Shown here piece after piece: positions 7,248-14,643 of a stretch of DNA of 64,000 nucleotides. Both the position numbers and the translations under genes were made by a program. Within the stretch, counting starts at the first letter, position 1. Each line of letters starts with the position of its first letter. Where the stretch lies: positions 758,001 through 822,000 of the forward strand of contig NZ_AEUZ02000001.1 of assembly GCF_000188055.2 (NCBI RefSeq), given 5' to 3'. The notes beneath the pieces were generated by a model, which saw only the letters and a program-made list of their open reading frames with translations, had not been told where the DNA came from and searched no databases. This DNA is from Streptococcus urinalis 2285-97 (GTDB taxonomy: Bacteria > Bacillota > Bacilli > Lactobacillales > Streptococcaceae).

Positions 7248-7713
7248 ATTAAAAGGTATCTATGAACAATTAGAGTTAATGGAGCTAGATGAAGAAACAT
7301 TTCAAAACACACTTGACAGCATTGATTTTCAAGAAGATTTAGAGGATAACTTAGACTATTTTGCAAAACTTTTAGCAAACATTGAAGCAAAAATTGATGC
7401 TTATAAGAAGGCTAAAAATGATTTTTATAATAAACAAAAATCAGAAGAAGTCAGAAAAGAAAAAATTAAAGAAAAAATCAATAGCATCATGAGAATGTCA
7501 AACAAAAAGAAAATTGAAACAGAACTTTTTAAAATATCAACTCGTGACACAAAAGTAGTCAACATTATTGATGAAACTAAAATACCTCTAAAATTCATGA
7601 ACGAAACAATCAAATATACACCTATCAAAAAAGCTATTAAAGAAGCTATTGAGAATGGTGAAGTGATTGAAGGAGCTGAACTCGGACAGAATGAAAGCGT
7701 GGTAATCAAATGA
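7231..7713 (+). CDS. Siphovirus Gp157-family protein, 160 aa
   Basis: Start ATG 7231 (MSLLYELKGIYEQLELMELD) with GAAAGGG upstream; the longer reading from 7198 lacks a ribosome site. A coiled coil (residues 45-85) is followed by a beta-strand part with DTKVVNIIDETKIPLKFM, the pattern of siphovirus Gp157 proteins. Gp157 of S. thermophilus phage Sfi21 is linked to phage resistance and usually precedes recombination genes, as here (ERF follows). The biochemical role is unproven. Confidence 0.85.
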   Translation: MSLLYELKGIYEQLELMELDEETFQNTLDSIDFQEDLEDNLDYFAKLLANIEAKIDAYKKAKNDFYNKQKSEEVRKEKIKEKINSIMRMSNKKKIETELFKISTRDTKVVNIIDETKIPLKFMNETIKYTPIKKAIKEAIENGEVIEGAELGQNESVVIK

Positions 7714-8354
7714 TAAATAAATCTGAAAGCATTAGTGCATTAAGCAAAGCACTAGTAAAAACACAAAAGGAAATGAAACAACCACTTAAAGATGCAAACA
7801 ACCCATTTTTTAAGAGTAAATATGTACCGCTTGAAAATGTTGTAGAAAGTGTCATAGAAAGTGCATCTAAAAACGGGCTAGCATTTACTCAATATCCATC
7901 ACAAGATGAAAACGGGCTTGTTACAGTAGGGACTATTATGCTGCATGACAGTGGGGAATATATGGAATTCCCGCCTATTAAAGTCAAGCCAGTTAAGAAC
8001 GACCCGCAAGCTATTGGCTCAGCGATTACATATTCTAAACGATACGCATTAAGTGCAATCTTTGGAATCACAAGTGATCAAGATGATGACGGAAATGAGG
8101 CATCTAAACCAGTAAAAAAGCAACAAAGTAGTCAACAGCAAAATCAAAGAATAAGCAAAGAACTAGTAAAAGCTTATGAAGATAATATTCAAAAAGTAGT
8201 TGAAATTATTGGAAAACACGATGGAAGCATAATGAGATGGTTTTTAGAAAATCTAAAAGTAGCAAAAATTGAACAAATAACAGTAAACCAACAACAAGAA
8301 GCTGACAAATTAATAAATGATTTAATAAAAGGAGCAAATAAAAATGGACATTAA
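7710..8354 (+). CDS. erf: ERF-family single-strand annealing protein, 214 aa
   Basis: Residues 1-130 (NNPFFKSKYVPLENVVESVI, PQAIGSAITYSKRYALSAIF) match the ERF annealase family. A Gln/Ser linker and a helical C-terminus follow. ERF proteins anneal complementary single strands during phage recombination and concatemer formation. The SSB-like protein and RusA downstream complete the recombination set. It overlaps Gp157 by 4 bp and the SSB-like gene by 11 bp. Confidence 0.9.
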   Translation: MINKSESISALSKALVKTQKEMKQPLKDANNPFFKSKYVPLENVVESVIESASKNGLAFTQYPSQDENGLVTVGTIMLHDSGEYMEFPPIKVKPVKNDPQAIGSAITYSKRYALSAIFGITSDQDDDGNEASKPVKKQQSSQQQNQRISKELVKAYEDNIQKVVEIIGKHDGSIMRWFLENLKVAKIEQITVNQQQEADKLINDLIKGANKNGH

Positions 8355-8688
8355 AAATAAAGGCTATATTAACTTCAATGAAAAAATCAACAAAAAAACT
8401 GACAAATTTATGACGGCATCAATGAGTTTTGCAAATGGGAAAGATGACGCTGGTAATTGGAAAAATGACTATATTCAAGCTATGGTTTTTGCAGATAAAA
8501 TCAGCGAACTTGAAGCACATATTGGACAATTATCAGAAGTCGAAGGATATTTCAGACTAAACGAATACAATGATAAAAAATATCCACAATTAATCATTAC
8601 CGAATTTACTGACGGAATTGAAGCACAACCATCAGTATTTGAAAATGTTAAACAAATAGAAGTGGATGAATTAGACCTGCCATTTTAA
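8344..8688 (+). CDS. SSB-like single-strand DNA-binding protein, 114 aa
   Basis: The protein ends in VDELDLPF, the acidic tip ending DLPF that SSB proteins use to contact partner enzymes. The body (KFMTASMSFANGKDDAGNWK) could form a short OB fold. At 114 aa it is smaller than bacterial SSB (about 160 aa), as some phage versions are. Position between ERF and RusA supports the role. ATG follows AAAAGGAGCAAATAAAA. Confidence 0.75.
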   Translation: MDIKNKGYINFNEKINKKTDKFMTASMSFANGKDDAGNWKNDYIQAMVFADKISELEAHIGQLSEVEGYFRLNEYNDKKYPQLIITEFTDGIEAQPSVFENVKQIEVDELDLPF

Positions 8689-8699
8689 GAGGTGATGGC

Positions 8700-8894
8700 A
8701 TGGCTGATAGATATAGACAAAGATTATATGCCATATATGATGATGAAGTTTTTATCGATGTAGGTACTAAAAAAGAATTATCTGAAAGGCTTGGAATTAA
8801 AGAAAAGACAATAACTTTTCTAAGCAGCCCAACATACAAAAAAAGAAATCATAAAAGAGAAGCAGTTTTCATAGGATATGAGGATGAAATTTGA
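8700..8894 (+). CDS. Small phage protein, 64 aa
   Basis: ATG follows AAGAGGTGATGGC. It reads MADRYRQRLYAIYDDEVFID, then TKKELSERLGIKEKTITFL, which looks like a small helix-turn-helix, and a basic end (KKRNHKREA). DNA binding is inferred. It overlaps rusA by 4 bp. Confidence 0.55.
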   Translation: MADRYRQRLYAIYDDEVFIDVGTKKELSERLGIKEKTITFLSSPTYKKRNHKREAVFIGYEDEI

Positions 8895-9337
8895 GTAAAT
8901 TGAATATACCAATAGAGCCTAAGCCACAGATGAGACCACGATTTAGTAAGTTTGGAACATATGAAAACCCAGATATGGCAAAGTGGCGAAAAAGAGTCAC
9001 ACAATACATTATAGAAAACTATGATGGGGACTATTTTGATGGTGCAACTAGTGTAGAAGTTACTTTCTACATGAAAGCACCTAAAACGGTCTCTAAAGAG
9101 CCTACACAACGTTCCAGAAGTAAGGCTAGACAAATATATCAGAATTTCATAAGCGAGCGTATATGGCACGATAAAAAAATTGACATAGATAATCTAATTA
9201 AAGCAGTTTTTGACTCAATTAGTAAGTCAGAAATTGTATGGAAAGATGACAATTTAGTATGCGAATTACACGCAAAAAAACTGTATAGTCCAAACCCAAG
9301 AATAGAAATGGAGATAACACAAATTGACATTAATTGA
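8891..9337 (+). CDS. rusA: RusA-family Holliday junction resolvase, 148 aa
   Basis: Motifs PKPQMRPRFSKFG near the N-terminus and KKIDIDNLIKAVFDSI with WKDDN later are diagnostic of RusA; the Asp residues of DIDN and DDN bind metal. Length is normal (about 120-150 aa). The enzyme cuts Holliday junctions made during phage recombination before packaging. TTG at 8891 overlaps the previous gene by 4 bp, with GAGGATG upstream. Confidence 0.9.
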   Translation: MSKLNIPIEPKPQMRPRFSKFGTYENPDMAKWRKRVTQYIIENYDGDYFDGATSVEVTFYMKAPKTVSKEPTQRSRSKARQIYQNFISERIWHDKKIDIDNLIKAVFDSISKSEIVWKDDNLVCELHAKKLYSPNPRIEMEITQIDIN

Positions 9338-9677
9338 TGAATTTTGTAGTGAATTTGATGGTCATTATGTTAAACGATTAAGGGAACATTTTGACGATGA
9401 AAAAGATGTGCAGCGTTTAAAGCTATCTATAAATAATTGTCGATATAACAGATATATCGCAACACCGAAAGTTTTATGGCAATTGAGACCACTTATAAAT
9501 GCAGATAAGTTTGATGAGTACATGCAATATTCAATTAACAACGCTAAATATGACCTAGATCAAAATAGTCATGTTATTGAAGAATGGGAAGCATTAAAAC
9601 AGGGCATAGATAGAAAAATTTATCGTAAAGAATTAAGAAAAAAATATCTTGCTAGAGCAATAGAAATGGGATTGTAA
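9324..9677 (+). CDS. Hypothetical phage protein, 117 aa
   Basis: TTG at 9324, with GGAG about 11 bp upstream, is the best start, inside the end of rusA. The product reads MTLIDEFCSEFDGHYVKRLR and is helical and charged, ending in a basic patch (KIYRKELRKKYLARA). No family recognised. Start uncertain. Confidence 0.55.
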   Translation: MTLIDEFCSEFDGHYVKRLREHFDDEKDVQRLKLSINNCRYNRYIATPKVLWQLRPLINADKFDEYMQYSINNAKYDLDQNSHVIEEWEALKQGIDRKIYRKELRKKYLARAIEMGL

Positions 9678-9718
9678 ATGTTTTTAGATGTTATTGAGTG
9701 GATAGAAGAGGTGGTTGA

Positions 9719-9985
9719 ATGACTGAAGAACTAATAAAACCGCTGCTAGATACGATAAAGAGACAAGATGACAGGCTGTATAAACAGGCTGACGTAATCG
9801 TCATCTTAATGACAGCGGTTCTTATGTTACTGATGATAAGTATAGCCTTACAAAACCACTATGAACCGCAAATTACAGGATTGCGGACACAGCTAAGTAG
9901 GACACAAAAGCAGCTTAAACGCGCTAGCGAGGATAGAGATAGACAGACAAAAAGAATTGCAGAATTAACAGGTAATGGGGGATAA
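9719..9985 (+). CDS. Membrane protein with cytoplasmic or external coiled coil, 88 aa
   Basis: One transmembrane helix (about residues 26-44, VIVILMTAVLMLLMISIAL) is followed by a coiled coil (QLSRTQKQLKRASEDRDRQ). ATG follows GAAGAGGTGGTTGA. The resemblance to small Rz-like or spanin-like coils is superficial in a Gram-positive phage. Function unknown. Confidence 0.6.
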   Translation: MTEELIKPLLDTIKRQDDRLYKQADVIVILMTAVLMLLMISIALQNHYEPQITGLRTQLSRTQKQLKRASEDRDRQTKRIAELTGNGG

Positions 9986-9988
9986 AAA

Positions 9989-10210
9989 ATGAATTGGAAA
10001 CATACTTATTTAAAACCAAACAAAAATGGATTTTTTCAATGGTGCGGAGATTTACCTGATTATGATGTCCCACTATTAGTTTATGCAGATGGATACTTTC
10101 ATATTGATACTTTTATTTATGGAGATGGCGAGGCAGAGCTAGAAGAAAGTTTTGCAAATGATTTTTACTGGTGCGAGCTAGAAGTACCAGATACTGGAAA
10201 TGGGGGATAG
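9989..10210 (+). CDS. Hypothetical acidic protein, 73 aa
   Basis: ATG follows AATGGGGGATAAAAA. It reads MNWKHTYLKPNKNGFFQWCG and ends ...TGNGG. The same GNGG end occurs in the gene before, because each gene's last codons double as the G-rich ribosome site of the next. No domain recognised. Confidence 0.55.
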   Translation: MNWKHTYLKPNKNGFFQWCGDLPDYDVPLLVYADGYFHIDTFIYGDGEAELEESFANDFYWCELEVPDTGNGG

Positions 10211-10213
10211 GTT

Positions 10214-10513
10214 ATGACTAGAGAAGAAGTTATAGAAAAGTACAAATCAGGTTTTGTAGTATACCACAATAAACATCACATGTGTGATGAGGAGTGGCTT
10301 TTAGACGAAGGAACTTCTACTGAGGACACCCTAGTGTTTTTAGGATATGACGCAAACCTTTTCCCTTTCCCCGATTGGAAAGAATTTGATGAAGCTAATG
10401 AATGGCATAGAAAACGGAAAGAAGCGTGTAACAAAAGAACAGTTGGTTTCAGAGGTGTAGTTTATATGGATAAAGTAAGTGTTACAGAAATCAACGAAAG
10501 AGGTAGCAAATGA
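10214..10513 (+). CDS. Hypothetical phage protein, 99 aa
   Basis: ATG follows AATGGGGGATAGGTT. It reads MTREEVIEKYKSGFVVYHNK and is rich in aromatic and acidic residues (LFPFPDWKEFDEANEWH). Typical of small accessory genes between rusA and arpU in streptococcal phages. Function unknown. It overlaps the DUF1642 gene by 4 bp. Confidence 0.55.
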   Translation: MTREEVIEKYKSGFVVYHNKHHMCDEEWLLDEGTSTEDTLVFLGYDANLFPFPDWKEFDEANEWHRKRKEACNKRTVGFRGVVYMDKVSVTEINERGSK

Positions 10514-11046
10514 ATATTGAAGAAGCGAAACAAGCGATTAAAAGAGATTTAGCAGATGTTGTCATTAAACAGTCAGGAATTTTTAATATTCTCGACCAAA
10601 TCGAACTAGACCAACCAAAAACAGTCTTAAAAAAAGAACATGCAGAATGGTTGGAGGAATTGAAGAATGAATTTCCTTACAATTTACCTAACCAACTTTA
10701 CCACATAACGAGACAAGGTTGGGGTTATGGATTAGTATTTGAATCTAATACAGGACAAAAAATAAAAATCAGTAACCTTGATGATGGAAAACTAAAGAAA
10801 GATTTAGTTAACGCTCTTATTTACGGATACACAGTCCAAAAAGAGAAGTTGTATGTTGTTGAGATTCCAAATCCGAACGTAAAAGGTGACAATAAAATAT
10901 TTTTGTGCAAGGATGATAACGCTGGGAAAATATTAATTTGCAAAGGAAAATTCAATCCATATAAAAATAAATGTTTATGGCTCACAGAAACAGAAATCCG
11001 CAAAGATTTCGACTGGGCTTGGCAGTTTAGAGAAGAGGTAGAATAG
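10510..11046 (+). CDS. DUF1642 phage protein, 178 aa
   Basis: The C-terminal part contains NALIYGYTVQKEKLYVVEIP and ends LTETEIRKDFDWAWQFREEV, a signature of DUF1642, a family found almost only in streptococcal and lactococcal phages. Length is typical. Function unknown. ATG follows GAAAGAGGTAGCAA and overlaps the previous stop. Confidence 0.85.
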   Translation: MNIEEAKQAIKRDLADVVIKQSGIFNILDQIELDQPKTVLKKEHAEWLEELKNEFPYNLPNQLYHITRQGWGYGLVFESNTGQKIKISNLDDGKLKKDLVNALIYGYTVQKEKLYVVEIPNPNVKGDNKIFLCKDDNAGKILICKGKFNPYKNKCLWLTETEIRKDFDWAWQFREEVE

Positions 11047-11047
11047 A

Positions 11048-11245
11048 ATGACAGTTGAATTTAAAATAGTTATAGATAAGCTTACGTTTATAAGTAGTTA
11101 CAATAGCTCAAGGGAAGAACTAGAATACCTCGTTGCTAACTCTGTAAAACGTAAAAAAATGTTTTCTGTAAACACAAAAAACGGGAAAATACTGATAAAC
11201 CCAAACAAGATAAATTATGTTGAAATTAATGAGGTTACGGAATGA
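11048..11245 (+). CDS. Hypothetical phage protein, 65 aa
   Basis: ATG follows AAGAGGTAGAATAG. It reads MTVEFKIVIDKLTFISSYNS and later NTKNGKILINPNKINYVEIN, a compact mostly-beta protein. No family recognised. It overlaps the next start by 4 bp. Confidence 0.5.
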   Translation: MTVEFKIVIDKLTFISSYNSSREELEYLVANSVKRKKMFSVNTKNGKILINPNKINYVEINEVTE

Positions 11246-11355
11246 TTTTTTTAGCTGGCTTACTAGCCGCAATAGTAGTCGCGTTTTTGTTTTTAACAAT
11301 AATGGTGTGGTATGTTTTAGTGGCAAAAATTATTGAGTATCTAATGGATTTATAA
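11242..11355 (+). CDS. Membrane peptide, 37 aa
   Basis: ATG at 11242, with GAGG upstream, encodes an almost entirely hydrophobic peptide (IFLAGLLAAIVVAFLFLTIM) with a short polar tail. One membrane helix. Function unknown. It is the last gene of the early block. Confidence 0.5.
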   Translation: MIFLAGLLAAIVVAFLFLTIMVWYVLVAKIIEYLMDL

Positions 11356-11648
11356 CCCACGCAAGCGCTCAAGAGCCTGCAATGGCTCTGTGGGGTTAGG
11401 ACCTGGAATCGTCCCTAAACTTACCCTAGAAGCCTTCAACCTTTTATCAGCTTTGTGGATTGTGAAAGGTCCACGAGGCATAGACCGAAATTAAAAAATA
11501 GAAACGAGCACCTCCTTACACCAAAAAAAAATCTAACGCAGATTATCGGCCATCTGTCATTATTCAAGGCGCTACTAATGCTTTAACACTGACATCGTGC
11601 GCCTGTGTCAAAATAAAAAACGGAAGAGAGGGCTTTTCTCCACAAAAC

Positions 11649-11673
11649 AAAAAGACGTCCACACGGAACGCCT
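11649..11673 (-). terminator. Minus-strand hairpin with T-run
   Basis: On the minus strand GGCGTTCC and GGACGTC pair with a one-base bulge around a GTGT loop, followed by five T. It lies about 30 nt downstream of the TGGTATAAT element at 11697-11705, so any transcript would be very short. Confidence 0.4.
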
Positions 11674-11696
11674 TCAGAAATATTATCAACACTAAT

Positions 11697-11705
11697 ATTA
11701 TACCA
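11697..11705 (-). promoter_or_regulatory. Minus-strand extended -10 upstream of arpU
   Basis: Minus strand TGGTATAAT lies just 5' of the ArpU start region. It is the same element as at 1525, 4135 and 4192 and points away from arpU. Confidence 0.35.
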
Positions 11706-11719
11706 TACTGGGGGCTTTC

Positions 11720-12154
11720 ATGACGTTTTTTCCAGAGATTGATATCCAAAAAACAAAATCCAATGCCAAGCGTAAATTGAGAGAGTATCCACGCTGGCGG
11801 AGGATAGCTAATGACGTAGATACTCAAAAAGTTACAGCTACTTACTCATTTGAGCCAAGGCAACCACATGGAGTCCCTAGCAAGCCTGTTGAGAGACTAG
11901 CGCTTAATCGTGTATCAGCAGAACAGGAATTGGATGCGATTGAGCAGGCTGTCAGTATGATACTAGAGCCAGAGAGACGCAGGATTTTGTATGACAAATA
12001 CTTAGCGCCTTATAAAAAAGCGGACAAGGTTATTTATACAGAATTGTGTATGTCAGAAAGCTTTTACTATGACACGCTTGACATTGCTTTGCTAGCTTTT
12101 GCAGAGCTATATAGAGAGGGATCGTTGATTGTTGAGCAAGGAGTTTTTAGCTAG
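11720..12154 (+). CDS. arpU: ArpU-family late-gene transcriptional regulator, 144 aa
   Basis: Sequence features SNAKRKLREYPRWRRIANDV near the N-terminus and EQAVSMILEPERRRILYDKY with KADKVIYTELCMSESFYYDT near the C-terminus match ArpU/RinA-like phage regulators. These resemble sigma factors and switch on late genes. Length is normal. ATG follows ACTGGGGGCTTTC. Position just before the late module supports the role. Confidence 0.85.
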   Translation: MTFFPEIDIQKTKSNAKRKLREYPRWRRIANDVDTQKVTATYSFEPRQPHGVPSKPVERLALNRVSAEQELDAIEQAVSMILEPERRRILYDKYLAPYKKADKVIYTELCMSESFYYDTLDIALLAFAELYREGSLIVEQGVFS

Positions 12155-12176
12155 TTTTTATACAGTAAAAAGATAG

Positions 12177-12206
12177 TTGATACATATTTTTACATGTTAT
12201 TATGGT
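12177..12206 (+). promoter_or_regulatory. Candidate promoter downstream of arpU
   Basis: TTGATA, an 18-bp spacer and TATGGT, inside an AT-rich stretch. The -10 is weak, which would suit activation by ArpU (inference). It would drive the structured RNA described next. Confidence 0.3.
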
Positions 12207-12378
12207 ACTATCAAAATAACAAGAAGAGATAACCATTTTACCCACTGACTATTTATTTAGTCGCCAACTTTAACTACAATCAAACTTGTTATTTTACTAA
12301 AGCTTAGTAGCTTTGCGTTAAAGGTGTTAAATTACTCGGTTGAACCGGTCGGGTAAGTCGCAAATGTGAAGAGAGTTG

Positions 12379-12446
12379 TTGAGACGTAAGGAAATGTCAT
12401 ATGCACGCATCTTATGATATTGCAGGTTCGAATCCTGCTATCTCAA
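12379..12446 (+). other. tRNA-like element, degenerate
   Basis: A perfect T-arm GCAGG-TTCGAAT-CCTGC (12422-12438) is followed by a 3' acceptor strand TATCTCAA that pairs with TTGAGA at 12379-12384. Between them GAC/GTC can form a D-arm-like stem, but the anticodon stem-loop is irregular (TCATA/TATGA around 11 nt). At about 68 nt it is too short and irregular for a working tRNA. Confidence 0.4.
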
Positions 12447-12454
12447 TTAAATTA

Positions 12455-12481
12455 GTCATCACTTATGTGGTGGCTTTTTAT
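12455..12481 (+). terminator. Rho-independent terminator
   Basis: Eight-bp stem GTCATCAC/GTGGTGGC (with G-T pairs) around TTAT, followed by TTTTTATT. It ends the candidate structured RNA. Confidence 0.65.
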
Positions 12482-12483
12482 TA

Positions 12484-12510
12484 TGGAAAAAAAGAACCAC
12501 AATGTGGCTC
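12484..12510 (-). terminator. Rho-independent terminator of hicAB
   Basis: Minus strand GAGCCAC-ATT-GTGGTTC followed by seven T, directly after the hicB stop codon. Confidence 0.65.
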
Positions 12511-12888
12511 TTATGCTTGTAATTTTAATTCAAGTGCTTCAGTAAGGACTTGAGAAAAGTTGAGGTTTTTATCTTCGGCTGCGTTGTTCAACCACTCAGG
12601 AATAGTCACGTTTTTGCGTACCTTCTTAGAGTGATATTTTTTCATGTAGGCAATCATATCAATGCCAATTAAAGCAATATCAGAACCAAGATACTGTTCT
12701 TTTAAATCAGAAACGGAGCTCGCCTTTGGATAGTCAGTATAATCCTCAAGGGCAAAACCTAAGACTTCGACAGCCATTTCGTAAGCTTCTTGAAAGTCTT
12801 CACCTTGAGTGATTGCTTCAGGGACATCTGGAAATGTAACCATGATATAATCTGAGTCTTGTGTGAATATAGCTGGATAAACTAACAT
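12511..12888 (-). CDS. hicB: HicB-family antitoxin, 125 aa
   Basis: The N-terminal partial RNase H-like fold (MLVYPAIFTQDSDYIMVTFP, then GEDFQEAYEMAVEVLGFALE) is typical of HicB. The C-terminus (KNVTIPEWLNNAAEDKNLNF) looks like a ribbon-helix-helix DNA-binding tail. The start at 12888 follows AAAGGAGAATTATT; a longer reading adds 13 residues without a ribosome site. HicB binds and blocks HicA and represses the operon. It is the second gene after hicA, 52 bp downstream. Confidence 0.85.
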   Translation of the reverse strand: MLVYPAIFTQDSDYIMVTFPDVPEAITQGEDFQEAYEMAVEVLGFALEDYTDYPKASSVSDLKEQYLGSDIALIGIDMIAYMKKYHSKKVRKNVTIPEWLNNAAEDKNLNFSQVLTEALELKLQA

Positions 12889-12940
12889 AATAATTCTCCT
12901 TTGATTATTGTGAGATAAGCAAGCCATCTTGTTAAGCGGA

Positions 12941-13126
12941 TTATTTCAAACCCGCTTGTTTTAAGATAGTATCTTCAAGACCCTTACCAAGGTCTTTATT
13001 GTGCATTGGAACGATTGTTTGGTGTCCTAAGTCATCACGAAGTTTTTTATGACTACCGTTTTGACTAATTTCATAAAACCCGTTCTTTTTAAGCAATTTA
13101 ATCATTTGCTTAGGGGTCATTGGCAT
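12941..13126 (-). CDS. hicA: HicA-family mRNA interferase toxin, 61 aa
   Basis: MPMTPKQMIKLLKKNGFYEI with GSHKKLRDD and VPMHNKDLGKG are HicA (YcfA-like) motifs; the His of GSHKK is the catalytic residue. ATG 13126 follows GTGAGGTAAGCAAT. HicA cuts mRNA when free of HicB. Embedded in the late region on the opposite strand, it is expressed apart from phage genes and may stabilise the prophage or act in defence. Confidence 0.85.
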   Translation of the reverse strand: MPMTPKQMIKLLKKNGFYEISQNGSHKKLRDDLGHQTIVPMHNKDLGKGLEDTILKQAGLK

Positions 13127-13153
13127 ATTGCTTACCTCACTTTCTATACTTAT

Positions 13154-13182
13154 ATTATACACATAAAAGATATATTTGTCAA
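13154..13182 (-). promoter_or_regulatory. Sigma-A promoter of hicAB
   Basis: Minus strand TTGACA, 17-bp spacer, TATAAT: a perfect consensus, 27 bp upstream of the hicA start. The -10 overlaps an imperfect palindrome (TATACTTATATTATA), a likely HicB operator. Confidence 0.8.
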
Positions 13183-13223
13183 GCAAAATGCGCATAAAAT
13201 ACTTACTTTATTGAGGAGGAATT

Positions 13224-13346
13224 ATGAGACCTAATAAATATCCATATGTTAAATCCCAATGGGATAAGAAAGTAAATACGGTGTATAAGGATGGCAAACC
13301 TTATGCGACTTTAGTTAGCTATTGGAGGAAGCATGCCACAGGTTAG
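13224..13346 (+). CDS. Small basic protein before HNH gene, 40 aa
   Basis: ATG follows TTGAGGAGGAATT, a very strong site. It reads MRPNKYPYVKSQWDKKVNTV and is rich in Lys and Tyr. The stop overlaps the HNH start by 14 bp, so translation is coupled. Short genes of this kind commonly precede late-operon HNH genes in streptococcal phages. Function unknown. Confidence 0.6.
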   Translation: MRPNKYPYVKSQWDKKVNTVYKDGKPYATLVSYWRKHATG

Positions 13347-13851
13347 GCGATGTAAAGCAGATAGATGTCACACATTAGTAGATCAGTCACATTATTTTTG
13401 TGATAGACATAGAGGTCAAGAAGAACGTTATATAGCTAAGCAAAATGAACGTGCTAGTCGTAGTAGATATAATAAGTATACACGCAATCGAAACAATCAT
13501 AAGATAGAACAATATAAGTTCTATAGGTCTAAAGCTTGGGTTGATATGAGACAAGCAATACTAAATGAGCAATATTATTTATGCCAATACTGTATGGCTA
13601 ATAGGAGAGTGACACCTAATAGTAAGACGGTGGACCACGTTACGCCTATAGAGATAGCGCCAGAACTAAGATTACATAAGGATAACTTAGTAGTAACTTG
13701 TAGAGCTTGCCATAACATTAAAACGAAACTAGAGCAGGAAATATATGGTACGGGTCAGAATAATGAACATAAAAATACTGCTATTAGACTTTCTGTTAAT
13801 CAATGGGCCAAATTAATAGCCCGAAATCAAGACGTTCGAGAAGGCATCTAA
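13333..13851 (+). CDS. HNH endonuclease, 172 aa
   Basis: Zinc ligands CQYC (about residue 77) and CRAC (about 122) bracket the nuclease core TVDHVTPIEIAPE, with the conserved His near residue 101; CHNIK completes the fold. A second Cys/His cluster lies at the N-terminus (CKADRCHTL, FCDRH). HNH proteins next to terminase genes help the terminase cut DNA at cos or pac sites in HK97-like phages. ATG follows TTGGAGGAAGC. Confidence 0.9.
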   Translation: MPQVRRCKADRCHTLVDQSHYFCDRHRGQEERYIAKQNERASRSRYNKYTRNRNNHKIEQYKFYRSKAWVDMRQAILNEQYYLCQYCMANRRVTPNSKTVDHVTPIEIAPELRLHKDNLVVTCRACHNIKTKLEQEIYGTGQNNEHKNTAIRLSVNQWAKLIARNQDVREGI

Positions 13852-14031
13852 AATGCCCGTAGCGACGTTTTAAATGTTTCGTGTATAATAACATTCGAGA
13901 CGGTTTAAAATTAACCCCCGGGCTACTTTTTTGGGCAAGGAGAGCCACGACAAGGTGTTTTCTTGTATCGCAGACCAATTTTTCAGATTTTTAAGGGGTG
14001 TCATGGGGGACGGATTAGGAGGTGAAGTTGC
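13852..14031. other. Candidate cos/packaging region upstream of the small terminase
   Basis: 180 bp without a gene between the HNH and small terminase genes. It contains TTAACCCCCGGGCTAC near 13911-13926, with a 6-bp CCCGGG palindrome, and GC-rich blocks unlike its neighbours. The HNH plus terminase arrangement fits a cos phage. No cut site can be proven from sequence alone. Confidence 0.35.
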
Positions 14032-14493
14032 TTGGTTAAAAATCCTTATTATCGGCAGAACAAAGGGCGTTTACCCAGCGACCCTCCAAACTATTTAGGG
14101 ACGGTTGCCAAGGAGGTTTGGCGCAAAATCGTTCCTTTTTTAGAAAGCACAGAGAAGGTCCAGCGCATTGATGTCTTTCTAGTGGAAACGTACTGCACGA
14201 ACTACGAAATATACAAGGCAGCTTATGAAGACATCAAAGTAAACGGTATTCAGCAGGAAATAACAAAGCCTATCCAGGCGCAAGGTTCGGGCGAAATCTT
14301 GGGGGAACAGTCGCTTGGTTTTAGAAAGAATCCAGCCGTTGCTACAATGAAAGATGCAGTTGATACCCTAAACAGAATCGGTGTGCAACTGGGTCTAACG
14401 CCTAAAGGCCGTCAGGAGCTCATGGAAATCGCTGGGGAAGACACGAACAAGGTTTCAACCGCAGAAATGCTGAAAGAATTTTTAGGGAAATAA
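14032..14493 (+). CDS. terS: Terminase small subunit, P27 family, 153 aa
   Basis: The body (WRKIVPFLESTEKVQRIDVF, then NPAVATMKDAVDTLNRIGVQ and LTPKGRQELM) matches P27-type small terminases, which recognise phage DNA for packaging. TTG at 14032 follows TTAGGAGGTGAAG at good spacing. The large subunit follows after a tRNA-like gene. Confidence 0.9.
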   Translation: MVKNPYYRQNKGRLPSDPPNYLGTVAKEVWRKIVPFLESTEKVQRIDVFLVETYCTNYEIYKAAYEDIKVNGIQQEITKPIQAQGSGEILGEQSLGFRKNPAVATMKDAVDTLNRIGVQLGLTPKGRQELMEIAGEDTNKVSTAEMLKEFLGK

Positions 14494-14643
14494 GTACCTT
14501 GGTTGGGTTGGTTGCACAGTCTACAACCTAAAATAGACAGGAAGAGATTAAGCGTCTTGCAACTGGCGTCTCAAAAAACGATAGGCGATAGAGGTTGAGC
14601 CTATCCTGCTAGCAAGTATCCTTTTAGCACTAGCAATTTCAGA

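Larger units (their letters stand above)
11356..11719. other. 364-bp region without a supported gene
   Basis: Between the early block and arpU. It holds several inverted repeats: GAGCC-N6-GGCTC near 11374-11389, and GGCGC/GCGCC arms near 11570-11603. It also has a minus-strand promoter-hairpin unit (11649-11705). Base composition is richer in G+C than the neighbours. No reading frame on either strand has a convincing ribosome site. Confidence 0.5.
12210..12481 (+). ncRNA. Candidate structured phage RNA ending in a tRNA-like part
   Basis: No gene fits here, but a row of stable hairpins does: GACTA/TAGTC (12247-12262), AAAGCT/AGCTTT (12299-12314), CGGTT/ACCG (12337-12347). These are followed by a tRNA-like T-arm and acceptor (12379-12446) and a clear Rho-independent terminator. 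A promoter-like sequence precedes it. No Rfam family comes to mind. Confidence 0.4.

Noticed and set aside
9678..9722. 14-codon frame between the genes at 9324 and 9719
   Set aside because: Too short, with only a weak ribosome site; it is more likely the leader that carries the ribosome site of the next gene.
11350..11481. Minus-strand frame of 43 codons starting MPRGPFTIHKADKR
   Set aside because: It looks protein-like but has no ribosome site near its ATG. A GGAGGTG 30 nt upstream is followed by an early stop. Left as part of the gene-free region.
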